Below, one piece after another: positions 16,511 to 21,390 of a DNA stretch of 21,390 nt (the first letter of the stretch is position 1; every line of letters begins with the position of its first letter). Below the pieces are notes generated by a model. That model searched no databases. It was not told the origin of the DNA and saw only the letters and a list, made by a program, of their open reading frames with translations. Position numbers and translations under genes: made by a program. This stretch comes from Chloroflexota bacterium (GTDB lineage: Bacteria > Chloroflexota > Limnocylindria > P2-11E): the NCBI GenBank assembly GCA_005889445.1, contig VBGS01000120.1, positions 1 through 21,390 of the forward strand, given 5' to 3'.

Positions 16511-17330
16511 GTGTTCCGACAAAGCCGCACGACGTGGGCGGTTTTCGGCATCGGAACGCTCGTCCTGGCACTTGCGGCGTATCTCGGCATCTCATTCCGT
16601 GTCGCGGAAAGCGTGACGCGCGTCGATCGTCTGCCGCTGGAGCCGCCGGCCACGGCCATCGCGCCGACGCATGAGGACGTGGCCTTCCGGAGCCGCGACG
16701 GCTTGCTCCTCAAGGGATGGTGGTTCGGCGTCGCGAACGCCGATCGCGCGGCGGTCATCGTCCACGGCCGCGCACGAAACAGGGACGCGCTACACCCTGG
16801 GCATCGAGGAGCCGCGCGACATCCTCGCGGCGATCGATCTCGCGGCGGCAAAGGGACATCTCGAGCGGGCCCGGGTCGCGGTCATCGGCGAGTCGCTCGG
16901 AGGCGGAAGCCTGCTGATGACGGTCCAGGCCGACCCGCTCATCGGACCGGTCGTGACGGACTCGGCATTCGCGGACGGCAACACGGTCGTCGGCGAGTCG
17001 GCGACCAGGTATACGAACCTTCCATCGTGGTTCACCCCGGGGATCGTCCTCACGTCGCGGATCTTCCTGGGTCTGGACCTGTCCACGGTCACGCCGGCGA
17101 AGGTAGTCGCGGCGCACCCCGAGCGCGCGTTCCTGTTCATCCACTGCGCGGATGACGATCTGGTGCTCCCGCATCACGGTCTGGAACTGAAGGCGGCGAG
17201 CGCGAATCCGCGAACCGACCTCTGGATGGTCCCGGGGTGCAATCACGTCAAGGCGTACAGCACCCATCCCGTGGAGTGGGAACAGCGTGTCACGGCCTTC
17301 CTCGATCGCGAGCTCAGCGGATTGCCCTAG
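16511..17330 (+). pseudogene. Membrane-anchored alpha/beta hydrolase, broken by an internal deletion with frameshift
   Basis: The first frame, from GTG 16511, has an N-terminal membrane anchor (AVFGIGTLVLALAAYLGI). The start of a serine hydrolase domain follows: DVAFRSRDGLLLKGWWF and VIVHGRARNR, the HG oxyanion region. Near 16785 the frame fails. The rest of the protein continues in another frame from GTRYTLGIEEPRDILAAIDLA. It contains the nucleophile elbow GESLGG (Ser codon 16893-16895), the acid in HCADDDLVLP (about 17151-17159) and His in PGCNHVKAY (codon 17244-17246). The part that should lie between, about 30 residues with the usual DLRGHGxS loop, is absent. The missing length must be 2 modulo 3. 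The catalytic triad is thus present but split. True pseudogene and assembly deletion are both possible. Natural lipase, esterase or peptidase substrates are unknown. Confidence 0.8.
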
Positions 17331-17333
17331 CAT
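17328..17333 (+). promoter_or_regulatory. -10-like hexamer TAGCAT that includes the hydrolase stop codon
   Basis: TAGCAT overlaps the TAG stop of the hydrolase gene and lies nine bases before the second in-frame GTG (17343) of the cupin gene. That spacing matches other starts here and hints that the cupin starts at 17343. Confidence 0.35.
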
Positions 17334-17342
17334 CGCGTGGCC

Positions 17343-17711
17343 GTGAACGGGCGCAAGGTCAGGTGGGACGATCATCCACGAGAGCAGCTGAGCGCTGGCA
17401 TCGAGCGGCGCTTCCTGTATGGAGAGCGCGCGATGCTGGCGCAGATCTACCTGAAGAAGGGCACCGTCGTGCCGAAGCACGTGCACGAGTCGGAGCAGAT
17501 CACCTACATCCTCGCGGGGACGCTCCGATTGACCCTCGGCGACGACGGCGCCGAGGTCCACGACGTCGCCGCGGGTGAGGTCCTGGTGATCCCGTCGAAG
17601 GTGCCGCACGCGGCGCTCGCCCTCGACGATGTCACCGATATCGACGTTTTCAGCCCGCCGCGCGAGGACTGGATCAAGGGACAGGACGCGTACCTGCGCG
17701 GCCCGCGCTAG
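17343..17711 (+). CDS. Cupin-domain protein
   Basis: A single small cupin barrel of 122 residues, probably binding one divalent metal. Motif 1 is PKHVHESEQITYILAGTLRLTLG with the two His and the Glu (H46, H48, E51 from this start). Motif 2 is GEVLVIPSKVPHAALAL with His89. Proteins of this size act as small dioxygenase-like or isomerase enzymes, or as ligand binders, so the role is open. I prefer the GTG at 17343 over the in-frame GTG at 17337 because of the -10-like box upstream; the difference is two residues. Its stop is three bases before the GTG of the flavin reductase gene, so they are co-transcribed, which favours an oxidative catabolic role. Confidence 0.88.
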   Translation: MNGRKVRWDDHPREQLSAGIERRFLYGERAMLAQIYLKKGTVVPKHVHESEQITYILAGTLRLTLGDDGAEVHDVAAGEVLVIPSKVPHAALALDDVTDIDVFSPPREDWIKGQDAYLRGPR

Positions 17712-17714
17712 GGC

Positions 17715-18230
17715 GTGGCGGTCCCACGCGATGTCTATCGCGCCGTCTCTGCGTCGTTCCCCACCGGAGTGGTCATCGTCACCACGCTCGATGAGGCGGG
17801 GCAACCAAAGGGTCTGCTGAACCAGACCTTCGTGGGGCTCTCCACGGATCCGCCGCTCATGCTTGTCTCGATCGACAAGACATCGCGGACGTTGCCGCAC
17901 CTGCAGCAGCACGGCGCGTTCGTCATCAATTTCCTTCGTGAGGGAAGCGAAGATCTCGCCACGCTCTTCGCGTCAAAGGTCGACGAAAAGTTCAGCGGCG
18001 TGCGTTGGGCGCCTTCGCCGCAGGCACGGGGAGCCGCCATCCTGCGCGACGCATCGATCGCGTACGCGGCCTGCGTGGTGACGCGGACGATCGAGGCCGG
18101 CGACCATTGGATCTTCATCGGCAGTGTCGAGGCCGGCGAGGTCTTCGGTGGCGCGCCGCTGATGTACTACCGTCGAAGCTTCGCCGCCTGGCCCGAAAAG
18201 CGTCCCGCTCCGCCCGTCGAAGGCGCGTGA
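17715..18230 (+). CDS. Flavin reductase-like FMN-binding protein
   Basis: A 171-residue flavin reductase (HpaC/split-barrel) domain protein, likely using NAD(P)H to reduce FMN or FAD for a partner monooxygenase, or acting as a small flavoenzyme. Family marks are the N-terminal FPTGVVIVTT strand, the NQTFVGLSTDPPLMLVSIDKTSRT segment that lines the flavin, FVINFLREG, and GDHWIFIGSVEAGE near the C-terminal third. The length is normal. The GTG start is three bases after the cupin stop. No monooxygenase large component is seen within the window, so the partner, if any, is elsewhere. Confidence 0.92.
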   Translation: MAVPRDVYRAVSASFPTGVVIVTTLDEAGQPKGLLNQTFVGLSTDPPLMLVSIDKTSRTLPHLQQHGAFVINFLREGSEDLATLFASKVDEKFSGVRWAPSPQARGAAILRDASIAYAACVVTRTIEAGDHWIFIGSVEAGEVFGGAPLMYYRRSFAAWPEKRPAPPVEGA

Positions 18231-18263
18231 TGGGGCGTCGGACGGCTCCGGAATCGCGTCGAT

Positions 18264-18269
18264 GGGAGG
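18264..18269 (+). promoter_or_regulatory. Shine-Dalgarno GGGAGG that fixes the metallo-hydrolase start
   Basis: GGGAGG touches the first in-frame ATG (18270) but stands nine bases before the second (18279). Only the second has workable spacing, so it is chosen as the start. Confidence 0.75.
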
Positions 18270-18278
18270 ATGAAGAAA

Positions 18279-18932
18279 ATGCTCGAGGGGTTCACCTGGT
18301 ATCAGCAGTCCGCGTTCCGGTGGAAGGGCGAGCGCCTGGTGATGTACATCGATCCGTGGGGCCTGCGTGGGGATCTGCCGCCGGCTGACCTTGTCCTCAT
18401 CACCCACGCCCACGGCGATCACTACTCAAAGGGCGACCTCGACAAGATCAAGGCGAGCAAGACGATCTTCGTCGCGCCGGCCGATGTCGCGAAGGAGCTG
18501 TCGGGGAACGTGAAGCCGATCAAGCCGGGCGACCGCAGCGAGGCGGCCGGCGTGAAGATCGAGGCCGTGCCCGCCTACAACATCGATCCGGCGCGTCTTG
18601 AGAACCATCCCAAGAGGAACAACTGGTGCGGGTACGTGATCCAGCTCGCCGGCCGGACCTATTACCACGCAGGCGACACTGACCGCCTGCCCGAGCTCGA
18701 GCGGATCCACACTGACGTCGCGTTCGTGCCGATCGGAAACGGCGGTTTCGTCATGACCGTCGAAGAGGCCGCGGCGCTCGTGAGGGCCATGAAGCCGAAG
18801 CTCGCGGTGCCGATGCACTACGGATTCTTCCCGGGGGTCGGCGTCGCCGGCGACGGCGAGCGCTTCAAGAAGGCCGCCGCCGGCGTCGAGGTGACGGTGA
18901 TGAAGCCCGTGAATACGTTCGCGAACCCGTAG
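18279..18932 (+). CDS. UPF0173-type metal-dependent hydrolase (metallo-beta-lactamase fold)
   Basis: A 217-residue member of the UPF0173/MBL-fold metal-dependent hydrolase group. The metal site is visible: THAHGDH (H43, H45, D47, H48), YYHAGDTD (H130, D133) and PMHYG (H180). The family is close to the UlaG-like lactonases, but substrates of most members are unknown. The N terminus (GFTWYQQSAFRW) is shortened relative to members that start ITWLGHSAF. Here the His that often follows GHS is replaced by Gln-Gln-Ser, a small local difference. The start is set by the Shine-Dalgarno at 18264-18269. It stands 48 bases after the flavin reductase and just before the aldehyde dehydrogenase on the same strand. 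Confidence 0.9.
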   Translation: MLEGFTWYQQSAFRWKGERLVMYIDPWGLRGDLPPADLVLITHAHGDHYSKGDLDKIKASKTIFVAPADVAKELSGNVKPIKPGDRSEAAGVKIEAVPAYNIDPARLENHPKRNNWCGYVIQLAGRTYYHAGDTDRLPELERIHTDVAFVPIGNGGFVMTVEEAAALVRAMKPKLAVPMHYGFFPGVGVAGDGERFKKAAAGVEVTVMKPVNTFANP

Positions 18933-18937
18933 CGTTC

Positions 18938-18943
18938 TATCCT
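18938..18943 (+). promoter_or_regulatory. -10-like hexamer TATCCT before the aldehyde dehydrogenase gene
   Basis: TATCCT lies 11 bases before the ATG at 18955 but only two bases before the alternative ATG at 18946, so a transcript from here would only contain the second start. It would let the last two genes be expressed separately. Confidence 0.4.
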
Positions 18944-18954
18944 CGATGGATCCC

Positions 18955-20373
18955 ATGGCAACGACAGCCGCCCGCATCGTCTCGCTCAACCCGGCGACCG
19001 AGGAAGTCCTCGCTTCATTCGAGCCGTTCACGCCCGACCAGGTCGCGGCGGCCGTGGCCGACGCCGACCGCGCGTTCCAGGCGTGGCGCGGCCGGCCCGT
19101 CGCCGAGCGCGGCCGCAGCATGCGGCGGCTCGCCGAGCTCCTGCGCGAGCGCGCGGACCGCTACGCGGGGCTGATCACGCAGGAGATGGGAAAGCCGATC
19201 GCCGAGGCTCGCGCTGAGATAGAGAAGTGCGCGGTGGGTTGCGACCATTACGCGGAGCACGCGATCGAGTACCTCGCGGATGAGCCGGTCAAGACGAACG
19301 CGCGGAGGAGCCTTGTGGCGTTCGAGCCACTCGGCGTGATCCTCGCGGTCATGCCGTGGAACTTCCCCTTCTGGCAGGTCGTTCGTTTCGGAGCTCCTGC
19401 CTTCATGGCCGGCAACGCGGCCGTGCTGAAGCACGCGTCGAACGTTCCACAGTGCGCGCTCGCGATCGAGGAGGCGGTGCGCGACGCGGGATTCCCCGAG
19501 GGTCTGCTGCGGACAGTGCTCGTCGCGGGCGGCGCGATCGAGCCGCTCATCGACGATCCGCGCATCCGCGCGGTCACGCTCACGGGGAGCTCCGATACGG
19601 GATCGCGCATCGCGGAGCGCGCCGGCCGCGCCCTGAAGAAGACCGTCCTTGAGCTCGGTGGATCCGACCCCTTCATCGTCCTTCGCGACGCCGACCTCGA
19701 CGCGGCTGCCAAGATAGCGGCGCGCGCGCGGAACCAGAACACCGGCCAGTCGTGCATCGCCGCGAAGCGCTTCATCGCGGAGCGCCCGATCGCCGAGGAC
19801 TTCGAGCGCAGGTTCGCCAAGGCCGTTGAGGATCTCGTGGTGGGCGACCCGACGGATCCGAAGACGCAGATCGGACCGCTCGCGCGCCGGGATCTCGTGG
19901 ACAACCTCGAGCGGCAGGTCGACGAGTCGGTCCGCATGGGCGCACGGGTGCTCACGGGCGGCGAGCGGATCGCGGGAAGGGGCTTCTTCTACCGGCCGAC
20001 GGTGCTGGTCGACGTCACCGACGACATGCCCGTCTTCAAAGAGGAGACTTTCGGACCGGTCGCGGCCGTTGTCCGCGTGCGCGACGCCGATGAGGCCGTG
20101 CGCGTGGCGAACGATTCGCAGTACGGCCTCGGCGCGAACGTGTGGACGCGCGACACCGCGCTCGGCGAGTCGCTCGCGCGCCGCATCGAGTCAGGCAGCG
20201 TGTTCATCAACGGGATGGTCGCGTCGGACCCGCGCCTGCCGTTCGGAGGGGTCAAGCGCTCGGGATATGGGCGAGAGCTTTCGACCTTCGGGATCCGCGA
20301 ATTCACGAACATCCAGACGATCTGGATCGGACCGGCGGAGGGACCAGCGCCCGCAGCACCACCTTCGGAGTGA
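18955..20373 (+). CDS. NAD(P)-dependent aldehyde dehydrogenase, succinate-semialdehyde dehydrogenase-like
   Basis: Oxidises an aldehyde to the acid with NAD(P), probably succinate semialdehyde or a related short-chain semialdehyde. It is 472 residues, normal for the family. The catalytic Asn (N136 in VMPWNFPFWQ), general base Glu (E233 in LELGGSDPFIV) and nucleophile Cys (C267 in NTGQSCIAAKRF) are all in place. The NTGQSCIAAKRF context and the short N terminus (IVSLNPATEEVLASF) match the YneI/Sad-like and GabD-like group better than betaine or phenylacetaldehyde dehydrogenases. The ATG at 18955 is preferred to 18946 because of the -10-like box; the difference is three residues. It is followed 45 bases later by a TPP enzyme that would supply or consume 2-oxo acids. 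Confidence 0.94.
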   Translation: MATTAARIVSLNPATEEVLASFEPFTPDQVAAAVADADRAFQAWRGRPVAERGRSMRRLAELLRERADRYAGLITQEMGKPIAEARAEIEKCAVGCDHYAEHAIEYLADEPVKTNARRSLVAFEPLGVILAVMPWNFPFWQVVRFGAPAFMAGNAAVLKHASNVPQCALAIEEAVRDAGFPEGLLRTVLVAGGAIEPLIDDPRIRAVTLTGSSDTGSRIAERAGRALKKTVLELGGSDPFIVLRDADLDAAAKIAARARNQNTGQSCIAAKRFIAERPIAEDFERRFAKAVEDLVVGDPTDPKTQIGPLARRDLVDNLERQVDESVRMGARVLTGGERIAGRGFFYRPTVLVDVTDDMPVFKEETFGPVAAVVRVRDADEAVRVANDSQYGLGANVWTRDTALGESLARRIESGSVFINGMVASDPRLPFGGVKRSGYGRELSTFGIREFTNIQTIWIGPAEGPAPAAPPSE

Positions 20374-20418
20374 CCGCACCCCACGGCCGACTTCCGCGAC
20401 AATGATCTTGTCCCCACA

Positions 20419-21390
20419 GTGAATGTCGCCGAGCTCCTGGTGCGCTGCCTCGAGAACGAAGGCGTTCGCCACGTGTTCGGTATCCCGGGCGAGGAGACTC
20501 TGGCGCTGAACGCCGCTCTCTCGGAGAGCGAGCGCATCACCTTCGTCCTGACGCGGCACGAGCAGGGAGCGGCCTTCATGGCCGATGTCTACGGCCGGCT
20601 CTCGTCCTACCCGGGCGTCTGTCTCTCGACGCTCGGCCCGGGGGCCACGAACCTCCTGACCGGCGTCGCCGACGCGCAGCTCGATCGGGCGCCGCTCGTC
20701 GCGATCACGGGGCAGGCGGGACTGGAGCGAACCCATAAGGAGTCGCACCAGTACATCGATGTCGTCCAGATGTTCGCGCCGGTCACGAAGTGGTCGACAC
20801 GCATCACCGTGGGCGAAGCGACCCCCGAGGTCGTCCGCAAGGCGTTCCGTCTCGCTCGTCTCGAGAAGCCGGGCGCGACGCACATCGAGCTGCCCGAGGA
20901 CATCGCCGCGGAGACGGTGGACACGTCGCCACTCGAGGTACGCCGCACGACCTACCCGCGAGCGGACGAGAGCGTCATCCAGCGCGCGGCCGATGTCATC
21001 GACGCCGCCGAGCGCCCAGTGATCCTCGTCGGCAACGGCGTCATCCGCCGACAAGCGACAGGCCGCCCGGCGGTCGACGCGCTCCGCGGGCTCGTCCAGC
21101 GAAGCCGCATCTGGGCCGCGCACACGTACATGGCGAAGGGCGCGCTCGTGCCGAACGGCCCGCACTCACTCCCGCCGGTCGGCCTGCAGCGCTCGGGCAC
21201 CGAACTCGCCAACGTGAAAGAGCTCGCCGACGCCGATGTCGTCATCGCGATCGGATACGACCTGGTGGAGTGGGCGCCCGTGCTGTGGAACCCGCGGCGT
21301 GACAAGGTCGTGATCCACATCGACATGACGGCCGCCGAGCTCGACGGCCACTATCACCCATCGGTGGAGGTCGTCGGCGAGCTGCACGAG
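20419..21390 (+). CDS. Acetolactate synthase large subunit-like TPP enzyme (3' end outside window)
   Basis: Thiamine-diphosphate enzyme of the acetolactate synthase group, joining two pyruvates or a related pair of 2-oxo acids. The 324 residues seen are the N-terminal Pyr domain and most of the central domain of a protein usually near 550. The start FGIPGEE, the activating Glu48 in LTRHEQGAAFMADVYGR, the GPGATNLLTGVADA loop, ITGQAG and HKESHQYIDV all match catabolic/AlsS-like large subunits. The central domain is seen as VILVGNGVIRR, AHTYMAKGAL and DVVIAIGYDLVEW. The C-terminal TPP-binding GDG...N motif lies beyond the window. The start is GTG 20419. No small regulatory subunit is seen before the window ends. 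Other TPP decarboxylases or carboligases are possible, but the motif spacing favours acetolactate synthase. Confidence 0.93.
   Translation, partial: MNVAELLVRCLENEGVRHVFGIPGEETLALNAALSESERITFVLTRHEQGAAFMADVYGRLSSYPGVCLSTLGPGATNLLTGVADAQLDRAPLVAITGQAGLERTHKESHQYIDVVQMFAPVTKWSTRITVGEATPEVVRKAFRLARLEKPGATHIELPEDIAAETVDTSPLEVRRTTYPRADESVIQRAADVIDAAERPVILVGNGVIRRQATGRPAVDALRGLVQRSRIWAAHTYMAKGALVPNGPHSLPPVGLQRSGTELANVKELADADVVIAIGYDLVEWAPVLWNPRRDKVVIHIDMTAAELDGHYHPSVEVVGELHE

Overview
The window is very GC-rich and tightly packed. It looks like the chromosome of a GC-rich, non-proteobacterial soil or freshwater bacterium. A Chloroflexota-like lineage is my best guess (inference), from a ppdK-dgt-dnaG-rpoD neighbourhood, frequent GTG/TTG starts, and several genes that start 7-11 bases after a -10-like hexamer with no visible Shine-Dalgarno. 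I see no phage, IS or CRISPR.

Layout. 1-2427: 3' end of ppdK and an overlapping dienelactone-hydrolase-like gene. 2424-2939 (-): a small four-helix membrane protein. 3002-9442 (+): dGTPase-like HD hydrolase, MEDS-domain hybrid histidine kinase, dnaG (broken) and rpoD, closed by a strong terminator shared with a convergent nitroreductase (9479-10012, -). 10057-10257 (+): a small divergent protein. 10298-11784 (-): a two-gene operon with a frameshifted polytopic membrane protein and a protein of unknown function. 11855-12994 (+): the most unusual locus. It holds a promoter, the 5' half of a tRNA with a CAT anticodon, a clear group I (IC3-like) intron core and a tandem-HNH endonuclease gene, with no tRNA 3' half found. 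13015-15433 (+): MaoC hydratase, acyl-CoA dehydrogenase and CitE-like lyase, translationally coupled. 15434-15676: three strong hairpins. 15677-16435 (-): a secreted Thr/Asp-rich protein. 16511-21390 (+): alpha/beta hydrolase (broken), cupin, flavin reductase, UPF0173-type metallo-hydrolase, aldehyde dehydrogenase and an acetolactate-synthase-like enzyme that runs off the end.

How the genes fit. dgt, dnaG and rpoD form the familiar nucleotide/replication/transcription block, here next to pyruvate-phosphate metabolism and interrupted by a sensor kinase. The MaoC/ACAD/CitE trio matches a branched-chain acyl-CoA dissimilation cassette, and the last block looks like small-molecule oxidation. Three genes (dnaG, the membrane protein, the alpha/beta hydrolase) carry frame breaks; two also lack conserved core segments. 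This is either real decay or a sequence-quality problem, and the reader should keep it in mind everywhere in the window.
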